Assembly (NCBI GenBank): GCA_964035545.1
Contig: OZ037769.1
Location: forward strand, 4,525,929-4,589,928
From: Bugula neritina
Lineage: Eukaryota; Bryozoa; Gymnolaemata; Cheilostomatida; Bugulidae
DNA length: 64,000 nt
Direction of reading: 5' to 3'
Position 1 is the first letter of the stretch; the number at the start of each line of letters is the position of its first letter. Position numbers and translations under genes: made by a program. The notes below the pieces were generated by a model. That model searched no databases and was not told the DNA's origin. It saw only the letters and a list, made by a program, of their open reading frames with translations. Positions 12,401-24,583 of the stretch are shown one piece after another.

Positions 12401-13078
12401 AACAACAGCTCTTCATGCTGAGCTCATTTCACATCTTACTGCTCTTACTGTATTTGCAGTGTATCTTGCATTGTGCAATAACTATTAAGAAATAAATTGC
12501 TGCAGGCTGAAGCTCATCTACCTGGACTATAGCAGACTACTTATAAGGTAAGACTTCGTGTATTACATACAGAATAGAACTATGTGAAACAACTTTTAAT
12601 TTTTTTTCAAAAATCTTTCTGAAAAGTCAAGAAACAAATTAATTTATTAATTTATAATAATATTATGGTTGATGCTAAAAAGATGGGTTAAGTTTCCCCG
12701 GTTATTTATTCTAAATGTTTAAACATTGGCAAGAGGGAGTTGGGTGTAGTCAATATACAGACACTTTTCTAGTAGGCTACACACAGTGTTAGACTATAGC
12801 AGTTGCCAGCATGGCTAATTGAGGCAAACAAGTTCATAGCTCTTATAATAATGCTTCTGTGAGAAACTATATTTGAAAGGAGTTATGAAGGCTATACAAC
12901 ATTTTAGAATGAGCGCTCCATTATTGCTTTATATAAAATATCGGTTAGATACAGCACAATGAAACAAATCATCTATCTTAATTAATAATCATTCAAAGAT
13001 AATTGCAATATAATTGATTTGCTAGCTGCATAATTACCAGAAAACTCTCGCACAGCTGTTGGCCTTACTTTTTTGCCT

Positions 13079-13131
13079 TATAAAAAGGGTTATTGTTGTA
13101 ATACAGTCCAGTTCAACAGACTTTGAGATAG
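13079..13131 (+). promoter_or_regulatory. Second possible TATA promoter and short non-coding exon
   Basis: TATAAAAA at 13079-13086 is followed about 25-30 bp later by a possible start region (CAGTTCAACAG). A consensus donor (GATAG|GTAAGAG) comes at 13131/13132. No convincing heat-shock element is seen immediately upstream, so this could be a constitutive or tissue promoter of the same gene. Inferred from layout only. Confidence 0.35.
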
Positions 13132-13267
13132 GTAAGAGAAACTAAAACAGAAATGTAAATGTAATTGCATACAGGATTGCAATCAGACTATAATTACAAA
13201 TCATACATATAAGTAATAAATTTATATTAGTAGCTGTTAGGGTCATAGCCCTCCTATAGCACACAAA

Positions 13268-13330
13268 TAAACCCAAAACAGGGACTCACAGGTTTAGTGA
13301 TTATAAACTTGCTTGAGTTTTTATTTAACA
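13268..13330 (+). repeat. SINE family 1 tail fragment
   Basis: It resembles the 3' tail block of the SINE at 56168-56352 (CTCACAGG...ATAAACTTG..TGAG.TTTT). Only the tail is present. Confidence 0.45.
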
Positions 13331-14710
13331 CTCTGAAATGTATTTCAATGTTATATGCTTTAAGTAAAGCAAAATGGATTGTAATATAGTTCACTATAGC
13401 AATTATTATATGCGATTTCGCACCATGCAACATTTAAACATGTAACATAACTGAGTGATATTTTAAGCTGCAACAACAGTAAATAATTGAAGAGCTGCTA
13501 CAGCAGAAGGATGTAATACAATGTTATCTCATACATTATTTTACAATTCAGTGCATTTGCTTATAATTATATATTCTACGTGTATATTATGTTCAGGGTA
13601 GTTAATGACAGGAAATGGTAATGCAACAAGCAAAATAATTATTTTACAATGATGAGTTCATGAAACACTGTAAGCCATGACTCAGGGTATAATTTGTTAC
13701 TAATTACTCATCAAAATGACTACCAAGACTCCTAAATTAGTGATGAGTGCAAACAGCAAGTAGATTAATATTCTTTAAGTAGCAAATGCCTGTTGAATAT
13801 TCATCAATAGTAAGAGTTGTCTCTACTTGCATAGTTTAGCGTTTTGAAGTTTACTATGCCTTATCTTGTCTGAAGACCAAAACATATAACATTCGAAAGA
13901 TATGTGTTAAATTTTTAGTTATTATTGATGTGCAGTCATCAAGTTATATTGTTCGTCAAAAAGTCACTTTGAAGAATTTTTAAAATTAACCGGAAACTGC
14001 GCTTTTCTTAGATTAGACATGTGCATGTGAATTTTACTAGCTAATTTTTACTAACAGTTATAATGTGATTATATAAGCACCAGAAAAAGAAATGCTTCAA
14101 ACACTACAAAATGTTATAAGACAAGGGAACCAATAACATAAATAGTTATGATAATATTGCTAGTATATTTTTACTATTTCTTGTACATATTTTTAAATGT
14201 ATTTTTAACAGAATTACTTCATAATTTTACATAAAAAAGGATAGCAACCTGTCAGGGTGTTTTTAAAAATAAAGTAGCTAGCCTTGCAGCTTATACAAAC
14301 ATGCTAGAAAGCATTACATAAATAAACTCAAGTAGCACGTCGTACTTAGATTATAACATCAATATTGACTTTGGCAAAAGAATATCCCTGCATGCATGCA
14401 GTATTAGTATAGTTAGAATCTCTTGCAGTATAATATAATATACTGTAGTAGCAGCTTGCTTCTGATTTGCTGGATTTGTAACTGAGAAAGGCTGTGACAT
14501 AATTTAGTTTGACAGAAGAGCTGTATCTATTGATTATTCATTAGGACTTGCTAGTTCAACGCCTGCTGCAATAGTACTGCCTTAATCTACTATCTACTCA
14601 TTCAGACATTCTAGAGTCTAGACTTTATTCATTCAACCAGGTTCTTCACCTTTAGCTCTTTAATTTGAAGTTTTCTGCGAAAGCATTTCAATCAAAATAT
14701 TGCTGCCACA

Positions 14711-17700
14711 ATGTCGAGTTCACAACAGCCACCGACAACAATGTCTTCAAAAAGCTACACTACTTCCTATTCAACTTACACTTCCAACAAAACCGTAAGT
14801 AAAAATGGAAGACCACAATCATCAGAAACTTTTGAAACGTCAAACACATCAATAACTGGAGATCCAACGGCACCCACGACTATGGGGCAGTTTGAGGATA
14901 ACTTTGAAGAGTTGAAAAGATCGGTGATGAGTGGTGATGCGTACAAACGAAGTCAATGTATTCATCACGATGTGCTGCCTAAGCATGGTCAGCCACACTA
15001 CAAACCTCAGGAGAGTGTGACTGTAATCCGACCGATCAGAGCAACTTCTCTGAACACCGATGTCACTGACAACTCGGCAGCAAAACAGCCCAGAACTCAG
15101 CGGCAGCTGTCGTCATCTTCTTCGGCATCGTCCTCGTCTAGTCAGGGTAAACTAAGCTAAAACTAAAGCAACGACACTAAATAATATTTTCCCCAAAACT
15201 CTAGTTTCTATTTCAAATGTAACATTTCCACACTTGCATGTAAAATTCATAATCTTTATGATATTATGCGAATTTAGAATAGCGTTACAAGTATGTCTAT
15301 ATAGTGTCGTATATGGAAGGCATAGTTAGTGTTACGTACTTTGAGCATACAGTAGATGCTAAAAGATAAAAGCCTGTCTCAGTCATACCTTTATTTTTTC
15401 TGAATATAAACTAAGATATTGCAGTTTGATAATATGGGAGTACGTATATATATTACACAGGCTGCATACATAAGTTACAACATATAAACTGCAGTAAGCT
15501 GTATTTTCGGAAATATAGGTGCAGTAATGGAGAAATTGAAAAGCCCTGTGTTATAGATTAGAAATGTAGCAAAAGAAGTTATGTTCTCGCAAGCATTTCA
15601 ACCCACCCAAAATTTGATAATAAAACTAAAGAACATAGGCTATCTCAATTTCTCCATTACTGCTCCTAAATAGTTAAATATGTCGGTAACTATTATTTTC
15701 TCAATACACAAGCTATATTTAAAGTAGACAATGCAGAACAAAGTACCAGCTATGGTTTAGCAATCCAATATCTCAATTAGCTACTAGAACAAACTGGGTG
15801 GTCCTGATGGTAGAATTAATACAAGAGTTGCTATGAATTTAGTTTAGGTTAGCACCTATGACGCAAAAGACATAATTTGATAGCAACTTTTTGCTTTGAT
15901 CTCCCCTTACATTATAGAGTCAGAGTGCTAATTTAGTATTATAGATCAACAAATTTCAATTATTTTGTGTTTACTATAGCTTATGGTTCTGTATATTTAC
16001 TTCAGCATCACCCAAAATGAGTAACTACAAAACTGAGCTCTATATCCCAGTGAGGAGACATCATGGTGACTTCGATGACTTCTTCAAAAGCCGTTGGTTG
16101 GAGCATAACAACATGTCGATGGATGCCGAGTTTGACAAAAGGCGTAAGGACTGGGATATGAAACTAAGTGACCTGAAAAGCGATTTCTTTCACTTTTCGC
16201 CATTTTCTGATCACCATCCACAAATTGACTCAGCCAGTACAATTAAACCTGTAAGTAGTATTGTTTACAATGCCCTGTGGTAACTCTGAAAGCATATTAT
16301 TTGTTGTTAGAAAATAATATCTGATTAGAAAGTGAAAACTTGGTAAATTGTCAGTCATCTAAGTGCAGTAGTGGAGAAATTTTATAGTAGGTAGCCTAAG
16401 TTCTTCAACTGTCATTATCATTTTTGGTTTGGGGTTCATGTAATTGAACAAATAATTTTTTTTGCTACATTTCTACTGTCATTTAGAACACAGGCTTTTC
16501 TCAATTTATTCCCTACTGCACCAATTAAACTCTAGGTCACTGTGATCATGGGCTATAAATGTAATGAACCCTGTAAATACATAGAGTGATTGGCTATAAG
16601 AAAACTTTATTTATTAAAAAAATGTTTGCATTTACTTCAAATTTTTTATCCCCATCTAAGTGCAATGATTTATATAACTGCAAAGAGTAGATAACTTCCT
16701 TTGGCTGGTGATGAAACAAATAGCTAACTATTTTAAACTTGTGCGTAAATATTCAGTTTAGTTTTGGGCAAAACCTTGAATACTGTTTGTAAAAAATTGA
16801 TATATGTTTTAGTTTTTTCCCAGACCATTCAACAACAATTTCTTTGAAAAGTTTCACCAATTTCACCACAAAGCATTAAAAGGGTTACGTGCCCTTGGTG
16901 TAAGTCTGAAAGCTAGCAGCTTTTTCCTCAAACATTAAATTTCTATGGCAAAATTTTAAAAACATCCTCTTTATTAAGCAATAAATTTCCCACTAAAATA
17001 TCCTATGCTCAATTTTTGTTTTGGTTTTTAGTTTAGCTATACTTGAAATTTGAAAATCTAACCAAGAACCCTTCCTCCCTTTTCCGCCTTTAAGCTTTCA
17101 TTTGAGTTTATTTGCTGAAACCGCCAGGAAGTAAACAATGATTTGGGTAAACTCTTGGAATTTTACAGATCTTTCTTATAGCCATGACACAAGCTTATGC
17201 AAAACATAACTTAATCAGTTAAAAACTTGTAGACAGCGTCGATTGTCAACTTCCACTCATGCATATTCTATCATTTTGATTTTAGAGCTCAACAACTATA
17301 TCAGTAGTAAGTCTTTATGATTTAGTTTGTATTTTATTTAGATACTGTTGTATTCAGTGTGACCACCAAATAGCAATCTTACTTTCAGCCCTCATGACCA
17401 CAATGTAGTACGAATATTCTTAGTCTGTAGTTTCTGAATGCTGTAGAATTAACACCTAGCACTTGTTAAACCTCCTCACAACTTATCACTTTTCTTGAAC
17501 ATGGAACTATTTTTCTCACTCCTCTGTTAGAATATGCATACCAAATGTTCTGATCAATTTTAAATAGAAGTCTATATGCATGAATATCACCTAAAAACAA
17601 CATATGAAAAAGTCAAAACTTTCATAAACTTCAGTTGAAATAAATATAATGTTTAGCTTCAATTACTAGAACTTCAAGCTAACGTAGAGAATCTCAGCTT

Positions 17701-20700
17701 GTCATGGTGTAGCATAGAATGCAGTAAATGCTTTGGTGTAGATGCAGTAGAAGTAGTTAGTTGCCTGGAGATCAGAATTCTTAATTAGTAGCTGTACACC
17801 ACACCTTGCTCTGCACCAATAAATAGATTTTTCTTCAAAAGTTGCAAAGATATTTAGTTTCTTTTATTGAAAAATTTGTAATCTCAAAACAGTACAAAAT
17901 AGTCAACTTAGCAGCTTTCTTTGCATTCAAATAGAACCATGTTCAAAAGCCTGGCACATTATAGTCAATTTAACCCAAGCTTATCTTGCTCTAGCACTAT
18001 TCTCTTTCTGTTTCTGAGCATGGCACTGTAACAAGTATAAAAGCAAGTAATGTAATCTCCAATAACACTTCGTTAAAGCACTAAAAATATAGAATCAAGC
18101 TTGTAAAAATTTAGGCTCAATTCTATCACTTGGAACATTCCACTTGACGCATCCTTAATTCATGTGTAGTCTTTCTTTAGAGGTCATTGGTTAGCCGAAG
18201 TTTAATGACACTCCTTAATTGCAGGTTTCATGTCTTTAAAAACTTTACCAGTTGCATATAAGCTAGTACTTGGTAAAAGCTTTGCTATAACTAATAGGTT
18301 AATGTTCTGTGGTAAATTACGTTGCAACACCTGCAACATTTGCTTAACTTTTACTTCACTTTACTTTAACTTTACTTCAGCTTTTATACAATCACTAGCT
18401 TGTTAAAAATAAATTGCCTGCACTCTGAACCATATAATATAAATGTGCAGTCCTCATTATTAATACTTTAAGATTCTCTCATTAGGCGCTTTTCTGTAGT
18501 CACAAAACTATCTAAACCATTTCAAATTACGTATGTCGTTTAGTTGAATATATGTAGCTTCAAGTTGAATGCTTGAATTTATAAAAGAAATCTAAAAATT
18601 GAAGGTGGGATGTCAAAGCCTTCTATGTTCTGTCTCGGTTGCAATGGCCAATAAAAATTACATAACTTTGTTGTAACAACAAATTAAAATTCCTAAAGCT
18701 GAGTAATACCCAAAACAATCAATTATTTTTTGACTGTAATTATTGAGAAAAGTTAGAATGGGTGGAAAGTAACTGAGGAATGCTGGGAATGTCAGCATAC
18801 AATTAATGAATTCTTAGACTGGGAAGAAACGCTGACTTAAGAATGCTGACTTTATTAAACTCTCATTATGTGAGTCAGCGAGTCAGCTAGCTAAGATAAA
18901 TAGCATAGCAAGAGAAACCATTGAATAGTCTAAAGTTCATACATCTAAGCTACTTGTATAATAATTACATTGCATAATACATAGATAAACTTTACATCCC
19001 GTTTATTAGCTAGGAAAGCTAATGATTTTATTCCAAGTTTATAAACACTTGCTGTATAGACATCAGTTGCACAAAGCAAGGCTAGAAGTGTTGTTAATAA
19101 TGCCTCTACTACTAAGATATTAGGCTAAATTACTAAAAGCTGCATTTCGCACTATAACTAATTGCATTTTACTATAAGCTGCATATGTAAAGCAAAACTT
19201 TATAGCCAAATATATAGTAAAGAAGGTATACACAATAAGTTACATAAAAAAACACATATAAAAGATTTTAAGAATAAAAAGTAAAGAAAATGCCTATAAC
19301 GCTGTACATTTATTCCTCTTATTAGGCATTTTACACTATTTCAATTTCTTCTTTTCTTAGAATAGACCTCCTAATTTAAGCTTCTGGAATACTGCGTTGC
19401 CTAGCATGCTTTAGAACCTTGCAAAATCTAGCTTCCTAACTTTCTATCGCAGACTTTATTATTTCTATGGTTATAATTTTCTCCATTCTACATCCTATAA
19501 TACAGCTTTCCTTTCAGAAATATTAATTCTATAAAACTTTTATATTGTAATTATTGTTATATAAACTCGCATTAGATTTTGGCAAACAACCTGTTATATT
19601 ATTCAATGTTTCATTATTAATTGTTAATAATATAAAAAATGCATGTGAGGAAAAAGAGATGTCATCATAGACACCATCATTTCATCTCATTTTCACCTGT
19701 TAACTTTTATTACAATCTAATGAATACATCAATTATATACCAGGATTGTTTCAATTGTTGCAGCCTAATGTTGACAGTGTAATGTTGGCATTGTGCCAGT
19801 TTTAGCTTATATCGAAATTTATAATATGGTAATGGTCAGCAATGATTTTAAATAATAAGTGTTCTAATGTTTTTCAAACGACGGTCCCTAAGTGATTTGT
19901 TATACATGCTTTACTAGTTTGATAAATTTTAATTGCGGAAACTTTTTAGTGTAGATAAAATTAATGGCAAATTTTTGAGAGACCAATTTTTCAAACCCTA
20001 ATTTATTTGTTGCTAGGCATTAGAGGGATAACTCCATGGTAATGTTATAATGGGAAACAGTGTAAGCTTGCAACTGTTAATTTATATGACTTAACTTGCA
20101 TGTCTATCAATATGAGTAGAGCCAATGCTAAGACAACTTTATCTCTCCAGGGCCCTTCTGGAAATCCAGAGTTTGCCGTTAGATTTGATGTCAAGGATTT
20201 TAAACCAGAAGAGATCAATGTCTCTACCAAGAGCGGGAAACTCACAATTTCTGGTAAAATTCTAGAATATGTTATTTTTACATATCATATCTAACTTTAG
20301 ACAGTTTGATGGTTTTTACTTTTCAATAATTGAAAACGGTCAGTAACGCAATACATAAAATACTTGTGTTATGAAAAACGGCACTCTTTAAGGTTAAGTA
20401 TATAGTTTTATTTATTCTTGAAAAATTTGGATTTACTTTTTAAATGTAGATGTAAGACTAAAATTGCTACAGTAAGTTTTTGATTTGAATCTGATTTTAT
20501 TTCAGCAACACATGAGAAAAAAACTGGCAATTCTACTTCAAGACGTGAGTTCAAGAGAACTGTAGATGTGCCCAGTGACGTGCAGATTAGTCTCATGAGG
20601 TCTACGCTTTCGAGAGACGGAATACTCAGTATTACCGCACCAATCAGACCCCCCAACTATCTCCCGGGCACATCATCTGCCCTACAGTCTAACTCTCTTG

Positions 20701-22004
20701 TCACACAGCAGGTAAACTAGCAACTAAAATACTTGCCTTAGGACTGCATACTAATATTTTGGGCAAGATGCCTGTTTGTGTGTTAGTGACATAAAGCAGT
20801 GTTTTAATATATATTCGATTTACTTTACATTTTAATCAAAGTATCTGTATAACTTTTATTTTCAGAATCTTGGATCTGTAAAATATTTGAAAAATTGTTA
20901 GCAGAATAGAAATATTTCTTTTAAATGCAGTGATTAAAACTACTTTGGAAATTAAATTAAATTAATTGAATTGAATTGTATATGATGTCACAGCTTGCTG
21001 ATGTGTTAATATAACTTTTGATTTGGTGTAAGCAGTACACACTATGTTCTAGCATGCTAATGCCCTCAGCACCATGCCCTCAACTACAGTGGTTACCCAA
21101 CAGTCAAATGCCGGAGATGCCCTCAATTACAGCCTGTCCATTGCTGGATACAAACCAGAAGAAGTAAGTGAATCTTAACTCAATGTTCATAATTTAGGCT
21201 GTTTTTGGAGTAATAAAAAAACTCATGCACGTTTATCGTCGCCATCCCTGTGTTTTTGAAGTAATAAAAATTCAAAAAACTTGGAATTGTCTTTCCTAAT
21301 ATTTACAAACTGTAGCCTCAATCAACATACTTCGCCCCATTTTGTATTTGAAACAAAATCTATTTGTTGACTTTAGAATTGCATTAAAAGCTGTATCTGA
21401 ACTTTTAGAACATGGTTAAAAACATTTTTTTTGTAAATTCTGCTCCTGCATAACCACTGTTCTGCATATGAGAGCAGTTATTAGATTTGTGTGTCAATTG
21501 TATGAGGAACTGACTTACAACATTTACAATGAGTGCATAATAAACATTTTACATTACATCAACATTGCAAAAATTACTATACAATACATGCTATAAAAGT
21601 AAAAATAGTTTTAATTCAAGCATAGAATAAGTTATGTTTATCAGCAAAGCAGCTTGAACATTATAATGACATCATACTTAACTACCCCCTCAAATATTTT
21701 AAACTATTTGTTAATAATTCGATGTTTCTAATTCTTTTTGTTACCATAATATTTATGTTATTAGGTGTCTGTGAGTGTTGAAGGAAGAAAAGTCGTAGTA
21801 AAAGCCAAACACGAAGAAAATTCTGGAGGCCGAAAAGTTCACAATGAAATGACGAAATCGTTTGACTTGCCCCCTAGTGTCGACTCCCACCACGTCCGAA
21901 GTTATATCAAAGATGGCAACACGCTTTACATTGAGGCAGCACTCCGAGACGACCTTGCTGGAAAAATACATCTCGTACCAGTTACACATAAATATGTACG
22001 ATAA
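14711..22004 (+). CDS. Small heat-shock protein with two alpha-crystallin domains
   Basis: Exons: 14711-15146, 16006-16250, 16813-16899, optional 21-nt 17286-17306, 20061-20253, 20506-20711, 21053-21163, 21765-22004 (stop TAA). Phases join to give 505 residues (512 with the microexon). A start at ATG 16017 would give 356 or 363 residues, a size like flatworm p36/p40 proteins. Exon 1 is Ser/Thr-rich and unlike the family. Exon 2 resembles a small-HSP N-terminus (IPVRRHHGDFDDFFKSRW, then a Trp/Phe-rich WDMK...DFFHF). Domain 1 (exons 20061-20711) has FAVRFDVKDFKPEEINV and SRDGILSITAP. Domain 2 (21053-22004) has YSLSIAGYKPEEVSVSVEG, a VVVKAKHEE strand and IKDGNTLYIEA. These proteins are ATP-independent holdases that bind unfolding clients. 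The 5' edge of the 20061 exon is the least certain junction. Confidence 0.85.
15518..15666 (+). mobile_element. MITE with TA target duplication, copy B
   Basis: A 149-bp element with inverted ends: the left reads GGTGCAGTAATGGAGAAATT and the right end is its complement with one difference. It is flanked on both sides by TA. Short length, inverted ends and a TA duplication suggest a non-autonomous Tc1/mariner-type element. It lies in intron 1 of the small heat-shock gene. Confidence 0.75.
16362..16522 (-). mobile_element. MITE, copy C (opposite orientation)
   Basis: It is similar to the reverse complement of the copy at 15518-15666: ends AGTGCAGTAGTGGAGAAAT and TCCCTACTGCACC, and the internal TTTGCTACATTTCTA block. 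It is more diverged. It lies in intron 2 of the small heat-shock gene, about 0.7 kb from copy B. Confidence 0.65.
17286..17306 (+). other. Candidate 21-nt in-frame microexon of the small heat-shock gene
   Basis: Twenty-one bases are flanked by TTTTAG on the left and GTAAGT on the right, both good splice sites. They encode SSTTISV in the phase-0 gap between the exons ending at 16899 and starting at 20061. Length divisible by three and matching phase support it, but chance pairs of splice-like sites are common in AT-rich DNA. Confidence 0.35.
21217..21262 (-). repeat. SINE family 1 tail fragment
   Basis: The ACTCATGCACGTTTATCGTC..CATCCCTGTG block matches the complement of the SINE tail seen at 56310-56352. 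It lies in the last intron of the small heat-shock gene. Confidence 0.4.
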
Positions 22005-22086
22005 ACATTTGTACTACAGAGATAAGACATTCATTATATGACTATTGAGAAATTGTCCCCTCAATATTATTATTACAAGAATGAGC

Positions 22087-22092
22087 ATTAAA
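22087..22092 (+). promoter_or_regulatory. Possible poly(A) signal of the small heat-shock gene
   Basis: ATTAAA, the common variant hexamer, lies 83 nt after the stop codon. Confidence 0.4.
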
Positions 22093-23250
22093 CTTTCTTT
22101 TTATTTGCTGTTAGTATAGGTATGTAGTGGTGGCTAAATACTGCTGATTTAAATTCTTTTATATTATACATTTTGCTGACTTTCTTGTGCTTAAATCTAT
22201 TGTAGTGACTCACAAATTCTTAGAAACAACATTTTGTTTATATTTTATTGCGTGCAGTAAAATTATTTAATGTATACTTGTGTATTAAAATATTATAAGT
22301 GATAGTTTAAAAAATTTAATATAATTTTAGTGCTACCTTAAAATGGGAAATGATATTTTATTTATATTATCATGTGTGTGTTGCTATAATACCAACTCTA
22401 TTCTTTGGTTTAAATGTATGCTCTTTGGATGATTCAACTGAGAGTTAATGCAAATGCAGTCATTTAATGCTGAGTATTAAAATTAACTATTAAATAAAAA
22501 GCTACAAAATATTTAAATTTTGAAATTGTTTAGATAAGTATTTATTCGGGTACAAAAATTTACATTTTTCTAATTTAACGTCTATGATATTTTATATACT
22601 GATATAGGGATATCATCTATGGTGTCATATCATATCATAATTAATTCTCTAAGTGCTTTAATATTAACATGCTAGTGCATTTCAATCTATAAATGTTCTC
22701 TTCTAATAGTCAAATTTTAAACCTACATGTATAGTATAGTCCATTTTAGTAGCTAATTTTTGATAGGTAAAGTAAAATGCTGTCTGACAACATCTAATTG
22801 AATGCTTTTAACAAAACAAGCATCGGCCACTTTAAGTTAAATCATTAGTTTTTAATAAAATTTCTATCTGTCCATGCAAGTTAACTAACTTCTGATAGCA
22901 TATTTGCACTACAAACTGAACACAGCAAGTATTTTGTTATTTTGTTTACGTTATGCTTCAATATAATAATTTAATTCAAAATGTTTATAAAGTAGACCCA
23001 TGATATTATAAAGGGATTTCGTCTCAACTAGGAATGTTTATTTTTGAAATTATGAAAACTTAGTTTTCAATCAATCACAAACCAATATTTAGAAATTCAT
23101 TACGTTATAAACCATCATTGAAATATTACAATTCTAAAACTGCTTTTCCTAAAACGTTTATGATAGCTGATCATATCTGTTTATTTTTGTGTAATTGAAA
23201 AAGCCATCTGTTTTACTCACCTTTTTATATTATATTATTCTGTAACACAT
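22093..23250. other. AT-rich intergenic stretch
   Basis: About 1.1 kb between the small heat-shock gene and the next promoter region. I see no exon, RNA gene or clear repeat. Confidence 0.5.
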
Positions 23251-23270
23251 GCTGCGCGTCTGTAGCCCAC

Positions 23271-23434
23271 CGCATGCAAATTTGGCTGTCAAATGGCAAC
23301 AGAATGTTACAGATCCTATCATTAAAAAGCCATTGGCTGATAGTTGCAGCACCCTTTTTTAAAAATCCCAGGAGTTCACGAGAAGCTGAAAATCTATTAA
23401 AATTACAAACTGCATTGTTTAAACAAAATATCAG
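23271..23434 (+). promoter_or_regulatory. Possible promoter and 5' UTR exon of the unrecognised gene
   Basis: A small less AT-rich patch contains an octamer ATGCAAAT (about 23273-23280). Some 150 bp later a strong donor (TATCAG|GTAAGC) sits at 23434/23435. It could end a 5' UTR exon of the gene starting near 24584. No coding frame with ATG leads into it, so this is positional inference. Confidence 0.3.
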
Positions 23435-24408
23435 GTAAGCTTATAGCTAATGATAATATGATATTATTTATATATTTAGGGTCATTTGTGGTTATATTGC
23501 TGGTAGCTGTGGTGTTGAGTTGGCATTGGTATGATTTGTATATAATTCACTTGGTTACTATAGCAACTAAGTAAACATACTAGACTTGGTAATGTCAATT
23601 CTTGATGGTTAATATTTTATAGAAAAGTGTTTCATCAAAAGCTGTTATTGGTTTGTCTTATAAAAGTAATGATCTTTTTGTCTTTGCTTTTTGAACTCAT
23701 CTTACAAAAGACAGTATTGTTTTCCCATTATGTCGAAAATAATTAGTTGATACTATTGTCACCTTAAAGTTTTAGACTTGCGAGCTCAAACATCAGTAAT
23801 AAGATATAATGCTACAGTCACAAGTTCAATGAGTTCCTTATGTAATGGCATTATCTTTGTATGATTTCTTTATTTGCATTTTTATAAGAAAAATCAATAT
23901 AACCATTGTTGGCTAATTATTTGCATAAGTTGGACCCAATTTCGTACCATGTCTATTTAACTCTATATGCTTCAACTCTAATAGTTCAAGATGAAAAATA
24001 TTAACGTATGCATGATAATAGCCAAAGTTCTTATTCATTAGCCCAATTAAGGTATTCTCTTTACGAGCATGTTTGTGAGTAGCTTGAGAATAAATCTGAA
24101 ATACAGAATTGATCGGACTAAATTTTTTATGGTTTTTTTTTGAAGAAATATTTTCGTAAAATCATTTTTACCCTGGCCTCTCAACACAGCTGCAGAATGA
24201 TGTTTCATAAATAATGTTTCTAGCTATATTGTGCCTACAGCAGTGTAAACTTTGACATTATTGAGCCTGCTATGACGTCTACATGCATTATGTATATGTC
24301 AGGGCCATTAAGAACAATAGTTCGTTCCCATACTCCTTACAAATATAAAGAATAGATCATATTAAGGTGATCAATATTGCCTAAACAAATTATTTTCTTT
24401 CAAACCTT

Positions 24409-24428
24409 ATATTAATTACAGGTAAGTG
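24409..24428 (+). promoter_or_regulatory. Candidate recursive (zero-length exon) splice site
   Basis: A pyrimidine-rich run (TTTTCTTTCAAACCTTAT) leads to TTACAG, which is immediately followed by GTAAGTG. A 3' splice site fused to a perfect 5' splice site is the signature of a ratchet point. It lies between the possible 5' UTR exon (ends 23434) and the first coding exon (24584). Confidence 0.3.
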
Positions 24429-24583
24429 AATACAACAATAACTGTCAGCATATAAAGTGGTGGGGCTTTCATTAGCTTCTCTACAATAAATTCATAATAA
24501 TACTGTTCTATTTGAGAAACAAACTTCAGGAGCTGAGCTGTCTGCCTACAAGTTGAGGTATTTTAATAAATATACTTGGATAG

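Noticed and set aside
14640-14700. Heat-shock element close to the 14711 start codon
   Set aside because: GAA and TTC triplets occur but with wrong spacing (three bases instead of two).
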